DNA of 64,000 nucleotides from Bimastos eiseni (GCA_959347315.1 OY365818.1:7950658-8014657); one strand, 5' to 3'. Counted from the first letter of the stretch, positions 33,176-46,135 are shown. A program made the numbers and translations. Notes: generated by a model not told the origin, from the letters alone.

Positions 33176-34960
33176 CGGGAGGAGAGATGCGATGGTTGTT
33201 GCAGAGCCGGAAGACCGTCGAGCTAATCGCATTCAATGACGAATTCCAGACCCAGCTTCAGATATAGTGTGCAGCAGCAGCAGATATAGATTCCTTCAAT
33301 GCATACGATAAGCATTTACGTATTGACCGCATAATATACTCTATATATCAACATAAGATACGGATAACATACACCTAATGCATGCTTTTAGTCATATAAT
33401 ATAAAGGCTATATATATATACGTAGGTTATTCACACACACACACACACACATACATACACATACGCACACACGCAAATACACATACGCTTACGCACACAC
33501 ACAGACACAGATAGACACACACACACACATACACACACGCACATACATATACACACACATGTACATGTATGTGTTTTCACCGCGTAATTATAATACGTTT
33601 GGGTTATTGCAGCTGACAGAACGGTCCAAATCTGTGTACATTATATGGTTGCCTTTGATGTCCTCCAGATGTAGATAGAGCGAGTGCTGAGCTATAAGTC
33701 AGAACATGAAGATTAGAGAGAGAGAGATATGCCATAACATACATAGAAACTATATATACGTTAATACATATGAAATCCTGTGAATGAAGATTATATACGT
33801 TATATATTCTTTACATTAAACTCTAGGTGTGTATATATACAAGGCAGTTTATATATATATATTATATATATAATGTATATATCTATATATGACCATGGTC
33901 ATGAGAATGCTGAGACTGATGTCAATTAGCAGGTGGAACTGCTGTTCCTGGAGCAAGGATCTCATTAACCCAGGTTTTGATCGTATACATGAGGTTGTAA
34001 TGAATCGGTTGAGATTTGGTGGTCTACGATATCTGCTCCATGCGCCACTGACATCCTCCAGATGCTCAAATCTCGGGCTATGTATGCATATTTACATACT
34101 TATGTATACACCTGGACTTTTATGGGGCGCATTTTTAAACCTCTCGAGAGCGCTAAGAGAAATAGCCATATACAAGGCAAAGAAGTTGAAAGAACCAAAC
34201 CGATGCATAGACGGTGACCTTACATGGTGTGGTGCCCAGTCAAGCGGGCAGCTGCGGTCAAGGATCGGTTAATTGAAAACTGAGAAGGTCGAGGTTTACG
34301 GTCGCTATACAATTCACAGAACCCTTATACACTATAGTAGTGTGACACTACACTACCTCCTCATCAGTTATAAGCTTCGAAAACATTATACACTTCATTA
34401 TAAGGATTATTATAGGAGTGCATTTCACATTTGTATACTTATTGCATCGTATCAACAAATTGAAATTTACATAGCGCCCCTTCAAGATCTATACTCAGAG
34501 ACTTCAGGTTAGGCACAATTCACTGTCCTATAAGTTCTGTATTTAGCTGGGAAGTTATTCGTCGAGTGGGGCTAATTTGGAATGCGAGCAATTCAAACGA
34601 AGGCTAAACCAATGACAGCAACTCCTCGTCTGCTCGGTATACCTTGAAACTGCTGTCTGTTGCTGACAGATTGTATATACAAGACAGGAAGCCAGCGACA
34701 TGTATACAAACAGACTCAGCCTCGCTCGAGATGTTTTATTCGAGGTTTCCATTCTGAAGTCCGAATGAAAGACGGTGCAGTGGACTCAACAACATCGATC
34801 AGAATCACTCGCATGCATTGCCTGGCAGATGTTAACGAGAGTCGTTTAAGAGAGACAGTGAGAGGCAGAGAGAGACAGTGGGACAGAGAGACACACCCGA
34901 AGAGACAAATAGAAATACAGATACAGATGGGCAGACAGACACAGATACGTAAAATAGAAA
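33176..34960. other. Non-coding stretch with CA-type and AT-type tracts
   Basis: It has (CA)n near 33432-33555, a TATATA palindromic block near 33850-33890, and tagcgcc-type fragments at 34125 and 34475. No coding exon is supported. Confidence 0.5.
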
Positions 34961-34967
34961 GTGAGTG

Positions 34968-35130
34968 AGTCAGTGAGTCAGTCAGTGCGCGACCGAGCGG
35001 TGAGTGAATGAGTAAATTGAGTGAGTGAATGAGTAAATTGAGTGAGTGAATGAGTAAATTGAGTGAGTGAATGAGTAAATTGAGTGAGTGAATGAGTAAA
35101 TTGAGTGAGTGAATGAGTAAATTGAGTGAG
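34968..35130. repeat. 21-bp minisatellite (agtgagtgaatgagtaaattg)n
   Basis: The unit gtgagtgaatgagtaaattg(a) is repeated about six times with almost no variation, followed by an AT-rich palindrome (35153-35188, tctctttatata to tataaagaga). Confidence 0.9.
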
Positions 35131-35719
35131 TGAATGAGATATCTTTCTCTCTTTATATATATATATATATATAAAGAGAGATATATATTTATTTAGAGAT
35201 ATATCTTTATATATATGTATATATATATAAAGAGAGAGAGAGCGAGAGAAACAGAAAGAGAGAGGCGAGCCTCAGGAAGGGAGAGAGAGAAAGGAAGAGA
35301 TAGGAAAAAAGAGAGAGAAAGGTACGGAGGCACGGACATGGAAGGCAGTCAATAGGAGGGGACAGATGCTAGCAACAATTCAGAAACAAAGAAAGGAAGA
35401 AGGAAAACTAGGATGGTAGGTTGGCGACTTGGCGTATCTGTTTAGGTAGCCATAGATAGGTATGCAGGGTTCTACATCAGCAATTCAGCACGTAGACACG
35501 TATACAACCTCGGAATAGGTATACATTAGGAAGGATAGATAGACAGGCATGTCTAGGTAGATAGGCACTTTGGTAGTCAAGTAAAAAGGTAAGTAGGCAG
35601 GTATTTAGGTAGGCAGATCGATGTCAGGCAGCCAGGAAGGAAGAAAGAAACGAGTAATGCAAGCAGGAAACAAAGACGGACACAGGGAAGATATGAAGTT
35701 AACCACAGAGGAATATTCG

Positions 35720-35946
35720 CACCATCATCATCAGCAACAGCGGCAGTAGCATCATCATCATCGTCGTCCTCGTCATCATCATCACCATCGTCGTCGTCAT
35801 CATCACCATCGTCGTCATCATCATCAGCAGCAGTAGCATCATCATCATCGTCGTCCTCGTCATCATCATCACCATCGTCGTCGTCATCATCACCATCGTC
35901 GTCATCATCATCAGCAGCAGCAGCATCATCGTCATCGTCGTCGTCG

Positions 35947-35985
<39 letters not shown>

Positions 35986-35995
35986 ATCATCATCG
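35720..35995. repeat. (CAT/CGT)n array with an 87-bp higher-order unit
   Basis: catcatcatcgtcgtcctcg blocks are duplicated at an 87-bp offset. Poly-Asp/poly-Met frames are artefacts. Confidence 0.9.
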
Positions 35996-36233
35996 TTGTC
36001 ACGCAACAACGTTGCTGAGCAACAGTGAACCAACCGATCAACGGAGTAGGGAGGTCCTACCTTGGCGACGGTGATTGGGCAACCTGTTTCTCGTCCCCCT
36101 TGAAGTCGTAGACCCCAGGGCGAACCTCCGACCATCATCACAGTATATTCCATTGCCTCTAAAGTCGCAGAACTAACTACACCAAATGATATAGCTATGC
36201 GTCATGCCGTAATCGTAATCCTACTTTCCAAGT

Positions 36234-36297
36234 TAACAAGCGCCACTCGAAAGTCAAGCGAAGGGCACCAGCCTATTCACGAGCGCTGACTTAGCAC
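36234..36297 (-). repeat. Family A LINE-tail repeat, reverse orientation
   Basis: Plus strand reads caagcgccactcgaaagtca, then gggcaccagcctattcacga and gcgct, the reverse complement of the copies at 6.9 and 48.9 kb. Confidence 0.7.
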
Positions 36298-37376
36298 TAA
36301 TTGACCCTTTGGCGTATAATTATAGTAGTCGACATTGCATGTCACACAGTGTGGTCCATTTCGTGCGCATAAATTGACTCCTTTTAAAGCACAATTGATA
36401 GTACGTCTCGGTGGAATATATCTACATCAGATCCCAAACAAACTCGAAACCGGTTCATCCAACTGTCACCGACTGTCAGCCAAACTCGACGTGTTTAAAC
36501 GCACGTACCGTATCGTAGATTGATCTCCCGATCGTGTCTCTCTCCCTATGTCACTGTATTTGTGTATGTTTCCGTCTAGCTCTGTCTTCGTTTCTGTCTC
36601 CTTGTCTCTCTCTCTCTCTGCCCGTCTCCGTCTCAGCCTCTATCTTTATCAACGTCGTAAATCGACATATAATGACTTCTACAACCAATACCATCCAGTT
36701 TCTTCTGTAGCGCCGCTATGATATTATCCAAGACATAGCTGCTTAGAGTGGACTTTCAATCAAGGCTCGAAATCCATTGAGAAATTACATAGAGCATTTC
36801 ATAGCGCATAAGTAGCCTGCCAGCGTGCTTGGCGGATCGCAAGGTTCACGCGAATAGAAGCCGTGTAGATCATTTTCGCTCTGTATTCAGAGTCGACGTG
36901 TAGGGGAGTTAACTCGAGGTGGCCCTAGAGGCTCAAGGGCCAAAGCAATTGGAGTCGAAACTCGCTTTTATCGCCCGTCGCTTTCCTTCGTGGCTTTGGG
37001 GAATATCACTGGCGGCAGGAGGCAGTTGTGGAGTCAGACGTCAGCTACGGAATCAGCAGCGGGTAGCGCGGCTACTGTGGCAGGAACAAAGACGCACTTG
37101 CGGGAAAGGCATCGCATCTATTCGCGTCAAGTGCACGCATGCTTTACAATCGTATTAGAGGTCTATCTGTCCGTTTGTCTGTTTGTCTCTCTAATTGTCT
37201 GTCTCTCTAATTATCTGTCTCTCTTTCAAGTCTCAATATAATATATACCATGAATCCATGATTATCTGTGATTATACGTACATCATATAATAATTACACT
37301 ATATTTATATGGATGTTTAATTGGCATTTCTGGCACGTCCATTGCATGTGCAATATAAACATGCAGCAATAATTTT

Positions 37377-37452
37377 ATGATTGTGTGTGTGTGTATGTGT
37401 GTATATGTGTGTGTGTTTTTGTGCATGTGTGTGTGTGTGTGTGTGTGTGTGA
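37377..37452. repeat. (TG)n microsatellite
   Basis: gtgtgtgtgt with a few interruptions over about 75 bp. Confidence 0.9.
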
Positions 37453-37599
37453 CAGGGGCGGCGATAGTCTCACCTCTTCTCTTCACTTTTCTTCTCTTCC
37501 CCTTCTGCTCACTAATCTGGGGTCTAATTTCCTCTGCCCTTACAATTCTCTGCTCAATTTTTCCCAATTCTCACAGAGTTTACTCAGTTTAGGCCTACT

Positions 37600-37960
37600 C
37601 TAGTCGACGTTAGTGCAGTGGTTACCTCAGGGGGCGTCCAGATAGAGAGGTCTGGAGGCAAATGCCTCTAATTTCAGGCAGGGGGAATATTTCTTGACAC
37701 TTGGAACCGGGGGGGAGGTTGTCTCCATCACTCAGAGGAATTGCCGCCTCTGAGTTACCTTGCTCGACTGTCAATGGAAAGGTTGTTGTTTCAAATGCCC
37801 ACCAGGGCAGACATTTGGTTTGAGATTTCTGACCATGAGAACAATAATTAAGGCATCGCTTCATATGCCGAGGTTAAGAAAATGAAATCGGTAGCACTGC
37901 ATAGCCCACGGGACTGACTGCAGAAACTCATCTGGTCTTGGTTTCTTATTATTCGAGAGA
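37600..37960 (+). repeat. Possible SINE-like repeat
   Basis: gttagtgcagtggttacctc resembles a tRNA A box of SINE heads, and a B-box-like gttgtttcaaatgcc follows. Boundaries and family unknown. Confidence 0.3.
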
Positions 37961-38184
37961 GGGCGACAGGAGTTTGCCGTCGGGTGATAACCACAGTGGC
38001 AAGGAGGTATCAATATCAGTCATGTGACTGAATTTAAAGCCGCGGAAATGGTTCATTCAACAGGTCACTGGTTATGAAAGCTTATCCAACAATTCCATTT
38101 GGTTGATAGTACGTTGGTACTTATTTCCAATGAACTAGTTGACGAATTGACTTAAAAGACTTTCTTTGGGTAGCTTCATAAGAT

Positions 38185-38256
38185 GACTCCGTGGCGCAAC
38201 GGTAGCGCGTCTGACTCCAGATCAGAAGGTTGCGTGTTCAAATCACGTCGGGGTCA
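38185..38256 (+). tRNA. tRNA-Trp (anticodon CCA)
   Basis: A 72-nt gene with a complete cloverleaf. The acceptor stem GACTCCG pairs with CGGGGTC (one G-U) with discriminator A. The D-arm is GGCGCAACGGTAGCGC. The anticodon arm TCTGACTCCAGATCAGA has CCA in the loop. The T-arm GCGTGTTCAAATCACGT contains the B box GTTCAAATC. The sequence is almost identical to the canonical animal nuclear tRNA-Trp. No intron and no encoded CCA. A T4 run at 38262-38265 can serve as the Pol III terminator. It looks functional and not like a SINE head, since unrelated sequence follows. Confidence 0.97.
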
Positions 38257-38861
38257 ATGTGCTTTTGCACTGCACTGTCTTTCACCCTTCCTACATTGAC
38301 TACTACACAGTTTTACATGTAATTTTAACTTGTGAAAATGCATGCACGAAAAACTTACGAAACCGATATCTTATGGCGCAAGATTCTAGAGGACTTGGTA
38401 GTTTAACGCTGGCTTTTATTTTAGTTTTTCTGCATTGTGGGCCTGTTGATAGTCTCCCAATTGGCTTTCACAAGTTATCCAGAGAGGCAAGGACAGACAG
38501 ACAGACACAAATACACAGAGAGACATGCAAGCAGAAAGACAGATACAGGCTAACGTACAGAAAACGGCTTCAATTGAACGGTCTGATGGGGTGGGGTACA
38601 GCCTAATAACTTATAATGTCATTGAAGTTATTAATGACCATTGCTTATGGGAGGAATTCTTTGTATCCGTCCGTGACTGCAGCTCGGTGATAACTCTTTT
38701 AATGACCGTCTCACTCTTAGCCAATAAGACGCCAACAGTGGACCAATGATTATAGACGGGTTCCTAACTGTTCTTTGACGAAACTGTCTCACAGTAAAGG
38801 TGAGCAGTGTCACCCTCCTCCTTTCTCGAGACTCTGAACTGGCATTTCCATTGGCACACTG

Positions 38862-38867
<6 letters not shown>

Positions 38868-38915
<48 letters not shown>

Positions 38916-38962
38916 ATTATATAGATTATATATATATATATATATATATATTGATTATATAG

Positions 38963-38997
<35 letters not shown>

Positions 38998-39006
38998 ATT
39001 ATATAG

Positions 39007-39041
<35 letters not shown>

Positions 39042-39050
39042 ATTATATAG

Positions 39051-39085
<35 letters not shown>

Positions 39086-39094
39086 ATTATATAG

Positions 39095-39135
<41 letters not shown>

Positions 39136-39300
39136 ATTATATAGATTATATATATATATATATATATATTGATTATATAGATTATATATATATATATATA
39201 TATATATATTGATTATATAGATTATATATATATATATATATATATATATTGATTATATAGATTATATATATATATATATATATATATATTGATTATATAG

Positions 39301-39337
<37 letters not shown>

Positions 39338-39344
39338 TATATAG

Positions 39345-39379
<35 letters not shown>

Positions 39380-39428
39380 ATTATATAGATTATATATATA
39401 TATATATATATATATATTGATTATATAG

Positions 39429-39473
<45 letters not shown>

Positions 39474-39477
39474 ATTA
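38868..39477. repeat. (TA)n satellite punctuated by ttgattatatagatta
   Basis: About 600 bp in which the constant block ttgattatatagattatat recurs about a dozen times, separated by (TA)n runs of variable length. It is a complex AT satellite, not a CRISPR (the spacers are TA repeats in an animal genome). Confidence 0.95.
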
Positions 39478-39478
39478 T

Positions 39479-39829
39479 CACTCACTCACTCACTCACTCA
39501 CTCACTCACTCACTCACTCACTCACTCACTCACTCACTCACTCACTCACTCACTCACTCACTCACTCACTCACTCACTCACTCACTCACTCACTCACTCA
39601 CTCACTCACTCACTCACTCACTCACTCACTCACTCACTCACTCACTCACTCACTCACTCACTCACTCACTCACTCACTCACTCACTCACTCACTCACTCA
39701 CTCACTCACTCACTCACTCACTCACTCACTCACTCACTCACTCACTCACTCACTCACTCACTCACTCACTCACTCACTCACTCACTCACTCACTCACTCA
39801 CTCACTCACTCACTCACTCACTCACTCAC

Positions 39830-39830
<1 letters not shown>
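39479..39830. repeat. (ACTC)n tetranucleotide array
   Basis: About 350 bp of essentially perfect cactcactcactc. The long Ser-Leu-Thr-His frame is an artefact of period 4. Confidence 0.98.

Positions 39831-39925
<95 letters not shown>
39831..39925. repeat. (ATTG)n tetranucleotide array
   Basis: About 95 bp of perfect gattgattgattg joined without spacer to the ACTC array. Confidence 0.98.
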
Positions 39926-40137
39926 GTGGACAGGGCAAATAACATTAGAGAGCCCTAATGGCACATCGAATGATTATGAGGATTGGCAAATTCAAAATTT
40001 GACAGCCCTATAGTCTCGCTCCATCCACACAGTTTCAATGTTTGTGAAATGTGGACGAATGTTAAGGATTCTAACACAGGTAGCCTAAATATAGTCGAGA
40101 ACTTGAGATGGAAACCGAACTCCACCACTGTGTGGAC

Positions 40138-40232
40138 TTTAACAGTGCTAGACCCAAGCATGGAGAAAGAAGGAGGGCGACATCAAATCATCTTCGACAT
40201 GGAACGGTGTCGTTAAAAAACCAACACACACA
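40138..40232 (+). repeat. Family B dispersed repeat, copy 3
   Basis: cagtgctagacccaagcatg, ggagggcgacatcaaatcat and tgtcgttaaaaaaccaac match the 26.7-kb copy in order. Confidence 0.65.
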
Positions 40233-41419
40233 TACAGATGGAAGACCTACTCCGGTGGCATAACGTAGTTCCATGGTGTGGGTCGTCTAAGCGAAAGTTT
40301 GAAGCAGTGTAGTATTTCCGTGGAAAGGGTATGCGGGTTTTTTAATTTTATATTTTATATTTTATTTCTTTAAAAGGGTGTGTCCGGCAAATGGGATCAT
40401 TCGGGTCAGTTAGGGTCCATTATTTTCTTTACGTCCCATTGGCCTAATATGTGGATTTCTCTTAACTAAGATCTCCTTCTCACTTGTTTTTTTGTTTCCT
40501 TGTTAGTTATATGATCACTCTGTTATATGACGCTCATGCGTGGGATCAATAAAAATAATTTGTTTTGGTTAAATTAGAATTTTGAAAGCATGGCGTTGTT
40601 TCAGGAAATCTATCTACACTTCCACCCAGAAAACTCACTGGGCATTAGAAGAGGACTCGTCTTTCACACATTTTGTGCAAGGCGTTGGGGTCTAACCTTG
40701 TGTTGATAGCCTTAATCACTGAAACGTTTATCCTCTATTTTGAGACAGTGACTTTTCAGTCCCCTTCACCGCATTTACACTTTTGCACGGAGAGCAATAG
40801 ACCTCGGACAATAAAGAGAATTTATTCGTACCCAGCGCCACAAAATTGTCCTATAAATCTGATTATATATAGTACGGTGCTCGGGCTCTTCCTCAGAGTC
40901 AGTTACGGGACTTACTGCGTGGGGATCTTTAGAAAGTCCGATACTCCAAATACATGTATCTCAGCACTACCAATAGCCTGTCCTAATATGTACATATAAT
41001 GAACCCGCTAATACACGAGTCAGCCTAGACAGGAGGACAAAAACTGTGTGTATAGGTTCTATATATAATTATGACACCACAATGGGCTATTATATCAATG
41101 GGTTTAGTAAGTGGTGAGCGCACGAGTGAATAAGCTTTTTGAACGAGTGTACTTTGAAGGAATTAAAAGGATGGGTGGAGTGTATACACGTCAACCACTC
41201 CCACAAGGCATCCAGTTTCTCATTGACTATTATTACTATTTGCTTCTGTGGTTTGTTCGTAGTTCACTACTTGGCTAAAGTGCTTCAGCACTTAATGTTG
41301 GTGTTGTGAGGATGGGCTACACAATGCTTGCCTATTTTTATATTCACCTTGGTAAAAAGAAATCACGTGACATTCACAATTATGTAGCCCGATATTCTTA
41401 TCAGTCAGTCAGTCGGTTG

Positions 41420-41450
<31 letters not shown>

Positions 41451-44400
41451 GTTTAGGTTGTCAGGTTGTCATGCAGGCACAGTGGCAGGCAGGTAGGCAG
41501 TCAGTCAGTCAGGCAGTCAGACAATCAGTCGGTCAGGCTGTCAGTCAGTCAGTAAGTCAGTATGTTTATCTGTTCGCCTGTAATATTTAATTTGTACCGT
41601 CTATTCTATCTGCTCAGTACAAGTTTGTTGCGCGTGATACGATCTGTGCTCGCAGTAAAATCGCGACTTTAAAACAATGACGTCATGGAGACTTCAGTGA
41701 TATTTTGCGACCATATAAATAAAAATTTACTTCTGTATGTAATCGCTTGTTGAAATTCAATCATGAATAACTGCCTGATTTTTTGTGTTTATATATATAT
41801 TATATTATATATATATTCATTAAAATATGTGTGTTTTTAAATATCTATATATACATTATTTTGCGTGTTTATTGTCTCAAAAATGTCTGTGCATGTATTA
41901 CGCTGAAAACGTGTCTTCCTCGAAAATTAGTGATTGGCATCTTCAAACTTCACCTTTTGGTATTTCCCATTGATGTGAAGCTACCTGCTTGATTCCCACG
42001 CTTTTTTAAAAGACAGCCTCCTCTTCCCTCACTTAACCCCAACCAAACGCTAAAACCAGCCTGGATCATATAATGAACCAGTTCAGTTCTCCGTCTCATC
42101 TGTCTCTTGCAGGTACGACCTATGGGACTCCGTTTATTCGTTAATGTCTTCAATGGCGCGAGCATTCTAAATGTAGGCCCGCATGTGCACTAGCCACTAG
42201 GCTACACGTGCACGCTTTAAAATTGGTTGGCCTCTATTAGCCATTTAAAAATTAAAAAGATCTGTAGCGCGTGGGCGCGTACGTGGCTGGGTGAGTGGGC
42301 AGATGGGTGTTGTTGTATATGCGTTGTTTAAGTGTTTTTGCGGGGGTGTTGATAAGGGCTCATGTGGGTGGAGCATATCTGGCAGATCTATTTCACGAGT
42401 TCTGTGTAATCCACACACCAGTTAAGGTGAACGGCAAAGGCATCGGGCTTTTAAACGGTGTTTTTATTCTAGGTCTGTTGTTGTTGTTGTTGTACTGTAA
42501 TGTTGGTGTTATTTTGGTGGTCATATTCAGATCCAGGCCTTCCCTGAGCTGACTGAAGTTATTCCAGTGATTTGGCGATGGTTTGGAGGGGAGAGTAACA
42601 CCCTCCCACACCATTACGATATCACTGGAGCAGCTTCACGGTCTTCCCCAAACTTTCCTCTAAGTTTTATACTCTCCTAATTGCGAAGAGGTCTCTCAAT
42701 GAAATATTTTTTATATTTCTTGCAGAGATAATTTGCTCCAAGGTTTACATGGCGTAGAAACCTCTTGTCATCTTCACCTTTTGAATTGTTGTTTGCCCAA
42801 TCGAGGTCAAAGTGTCTTCAACAAAATAACCGTCGCAGAATGGAATACTTGAATACTTGAGTGACCTTACCATCCTTACCTTGACGGGCAAGGCACGATA
42901 AGTTGATATATAATAGAAGGGGAAGAGGCGGTAGTTGGACAGGATGGAGAAGGGGTGCAGTTACGGATTTGGAGATTGTCGTCATTATATAATGATCTGT
43001 CTTATGAGGCTGGAGACGATGCTTCCCTTGAGGTGACCCTTGTCAGCGGGCGTTAGACTCTCGCTTTATTCCAGCACGGTCAATATAATCTGCTGTTTCT
43101 GTCAAGACTTCTTGTTACTTTTGTTTTCACTAAAAATCCCGATTATGGTTTTACATATATACATGGCTATGTGGAGAGATGTGGTCAGAAGGGAACATAC
43201 ATACATGGACGATAAACCGATGGTTGTTGATTGATTAATCGATATATATATATATATATATGTTGTATTGTGGCTGCAAATATAGGAATTGATTGATTGA
43301 TCGATACTTAGGCCTATATACGTTTATTATCACGTGCTTTCAGTGCTGCAAAGGTAGTCCTGCACGCGTGTGTAGTTCCTAGATCAATTATTGTCAATTA
43401 GCAATCACTCATAAGTATAGGCACGATTTTTATAATAATTAACCTCGTTAAATCAATCCGGTCGGCTGCTCCTATAGTTCATTCTCGTTTACTCCGCGGG
43501 GAGATAAATACGTGTATAATGGCCTATTATTATTATTATTTTTACCCAGTTTACCAAGAAAACCATTGTTCATCGCAAACAATTAGACTAGTCGTGTCTT
43601 GTACGACCCAGGTATTGATCCGAAGGGCCAATCAGCAAACGACTCAACCTGAAATGACTTTCTATAGGTCAATAATAACGACTACGAATACTGTGACACA
43701 TTAATGATGGATGACTAGTTGGACATATAGATGGTTAATTAACTGTGTGGATGGATGAATTGACGTTGTAATATATGGGATGTTAACCTAATTCCTTTCC
43801 TCTTCCTTTCATCATCTTACCTCACCTTTAAGTTTCCTTACCTTCGTTGATTTTTTTGTATACCTGTGCATTACCTTGACCACCATTATTACTTTACCCA
43901 CTTTTTACCCTCGTTGTCCTTGCCTTTCTTTACTGCTACCTGCTTTACCGTTATATTGCCTTATATCCAGAATAAAAACAAACAATCTTTCATAAACTTG
44001 TTGACATATGTTTTAATCTTTTTTTCCAGCACAACAAACCGCAGTAGTAACACAGTACATGCTTTCTCGACTAAAAAGTGTCTTTAAGAATTACACAATA
44101 TAATTTGAATTCAAATTCAAATTACTTTATAAAGAAATACAAAGTTTAGTTCCATTATATCTAATCACATTGAAAGTAATTTATATCAAATTTTAATAAT
44201 TAAAGTTCTAATAATATTGCAATAATAGTCATAGTTCAACTGGTAATTTTATCTGCTAGAAGGAGTTTGGGATGGTAGTAATTAATGAAGTGTTCGTAGT
44301 GTGATGTAATTAATGAAGTGTTCGTAGTGTGATGTAATTAATAAAGTGTTCGTAGTGTGATGTGTTGCAGGGTTGTTGTGCTGAACCTGTTTGTTGGTGA

Positions 44401-44640
44401 CTGGGTTATCGTGTTTTGAGGTGCAAACGGGTTTTAAAGCAACGCCTTTATCGACATCTAAAGCATAGGTAACATAACGTGTAGCAAGGAAATGGTAATT
44501 TAATCAGTGCAGCTGTTAAGGCCATGTATTGTAGCGTAGTCCGAATGAGGGGGAGTGTATTGTAATCGAGTATAATCTAGGATGCCTAAAGGAGCCCTAC
44601 GCCTAAACTATGAACTAAGGCGGAGAGCGGTGAGAAGGTA
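40233..44640. other. Region without recognised gene
   Basis: It holds a degenerate CAGT tract (41395-41570), AT-rich sequence, and a threefold 26-bp-class repeat taatgaagtgttcgtagtgt at 44282-44360. No protein-like frame or splice-consistent exon was found. Confidence 0.5.
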
Positions 44641-44647
44641 ACTGGAG

Positions 44648-45703
44648 CTAGTTGATGAGGTCGATCTTGAGCTGTGCCTTCACCATGTAAGGAAGATGAA
44701 GATTGTTGAGGGTCTCGTTGAATTCTTCTCCATCCAATTTCCAGTTCATCAGCTTCCTGATCGCCTGCCTACCTTGGATGATGGCGGCTTCGCTGAGCAG
44801 AGGCAGCCGATGGGCCATCTTCGCCAGAACCTGACCAGCCTCGCGGGACATGTGGACGACAACGGAGGTCCTCTGGAGCCACATCCCCGGCGAAGGGCGC
44901 AGTCCGCCGCTGATCAGTAGATCGACGATCTTGTCGGCCTTGGTCGTCAGTCGCCAGCGCCTCAGGTTCGTATGGAAATTCGGGTAGACCGGTATCATCG
45001 GCTTGTTGAACATCGGTCCGGGGAACTCTGGCGCCCCGAGGGGCCACGTGTTGGCCTTGATGCCTTCATGGGAGTTGGGGTCGGCGCCGTGGGAGAGCAG
45101 AAGCCGGACGGAGTCGAGGCTGACCTTGCCGCAGGCCATCATCAGCGCAGTGATGCCGTAGCAGTTGGGTGCGTCCACCTGCGCGCCCAGCTTCAGCAGG
45201 CGTGTCGACGTATCGTACTGGTTGCGTTTGATGGCTGAGTGGATGGGTCGTTCCCAGGCCCCTGCGAACAGCTGGATGCAGCAGTTGGCGTCGAATCCCT
45301 GGACGTCGATGACTCGTCGTGCCAGCCTCGAGCAGTGGTATTCCATGGCGTAGCGATAGGAATCGGCCAGGCTGAGCACGGGCAGGGTGCCGAGGATGGA
45401 GGCGTCGACGAAGACGGTGATGATGGTTCGCGGTGCCCCCGACTTGACGCTGGCGTGGAAGGCGCGTACCGCATCTTCACGGCTGACGACGCACGGAATC
45501 GTTTCGACGAGAAGGACTCGAAGGGCGTTGGAGAAGCGAGACCTGGCCACTTTCTCAACGAATGGCATCGAGTTGGACGACTTCTTCGATCGGACGTAGG
45601 ACCGGACGTCGAAACCCTGTGCGAGGGCCTGACGAAATGCGCCCATGTTGCGATTTCGGATGGCTAACAGCATCGCGACTGACACGGTTCTGGATGGATC
45701 CAT
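44648..45703 (-). CDS. Ankyrin-repeat protein with degenerate SOCS box (ASB-like), intronless
   Basis: A 351-codon single-exon frame, ATG at 45701-45703 in a strong Kozak setting (AGCATGG) and stop TGA/TAG-type end at 44648. Two clear ankyrin repeats lie at about 151-180 (ERPIHSAIKRNQYDTSTRLL, then GAQVDAPN) and 183-212 (GITALMMAC, VRLLLSHGADPN); the region before is helical and may hold diverged repeats. The C-terminus at about 300-346 (LPLLSEAAIIQGRQAIRKLM and LNNLHLPYMVKAQL) follows the SOCS-box pattern: a BC-box-like hydrophobic helix, I-R, then L-x-L-P-x-x-x-K. In ASB proteins this recruits elongin B/C and cullin 5 for ubiquitylation. High G+C and no introns, unlike its neighbours, suggest a retrogene or an expanded intronless family. 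Substrate unknown. Confidence 0.85.
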   Translation of the reverse strand: MDPSRTVSVAMLLAIRNRNMGAFRQALAQGFDVRSYVRSKKSSNSMPFVEKVARSRFSNALRVLLVETIPCVVSREDAVRAFHASVKSGAPRTIITVFVDASILGTLPVLSLADSYRYAMEYHCSRLARRVIDVQGFDANCCIQLFAGAWERPIHSAIKRNQYDTSTRLLKLGAQVDAPNCYGITALMMACGKVSLDSVRLLLSHGADPNSHEGIKANTWPLGAPEFPGPMFNKPMIPVYPNFHTNLRRWRLTTKADKIVDLLISGGLRPSPGMWLQRTSVVVHMSREAGQVLAKMAHRLPLLSEAAIIQGRQAIRKLMNWKLDGEEFNETLNNLHLPYMVKAQLKIDLIN

Positions 45704-46007
45704 GCTTCGATCTGCCTTATGAGCCGATTCGAATGCGATGACTTTTTCTTAAGCTCACCAAATCGTCTTCACAAGATACCAAGTCTTCACTGCAGCCGAA
45801 ATCGTGGAGGAATAATTCTTCTTCGCTGTAATCGAGGAATAAGACCAGTCCTTACTTCTGTCTCCTTTCTCAATAATCTCTCAACTCTCGAAAGACCGTC
45901 TTCCAGCTTCTCTCCGCCTCTCCTTGTCGACAATCAGCTCGGAAATGACAAAGTGCAAACGCTTAAATCGATTGTTACGTAGCGTCCTCTGGCGAGACTT
46001 ATTTCGA

Positions 46008-46043
46008 TGACGTCATTCCTGTTGTCGTTTCCTTATGACGTCA
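46008..46043. promoter_or_regulatory. Two perfect CRE octamers (TGACGTCA) upstream of the ASB-like gene
   Basis: TGACGTCA occurs at 46008-46015 and 46036-46043, 28 bp apart, 305-340 bp upstream of the ASB-like ATG (which reads leftwards from 45703). TGACGTCA is the consensus full CREB/ATF site, often found in promoters. That they regulate this gene is inference from position. Confidence 0.55.
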
Positions 46044-46135
46044 ATGTTCATTTTTTACATTCATTCAAAGAGATAATTTAGCGCCTCCTTAAGTGACCCA
46101 CTCATCTTGTAGATTGTAGGAATCGCCGCCACTGT

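Noticed and set aside
35577..36041. Acidic poly-Asp protein
   Set aside because: Translation of a CAT/CGT trinucleotide array without gene context.
36919..37241. Two overlapping frames of about 80 codons (basic, Trp/Leu-containing)
   Set aside because: No recognisable family, no splice partners, and no start context that distinguishes them from chance.
38868..39477. CRISPR-like pattern: constant block separated by spacers
   Set aside because: Spacers are (TA)n of variable length, repeats are AT-only, and the genome is clearly animal; it is a satellite.
39471..39836. 121-residue Ser-Leu-Thr-His frame
   Set aside because: Translation of a perfect (ACTC)n array.
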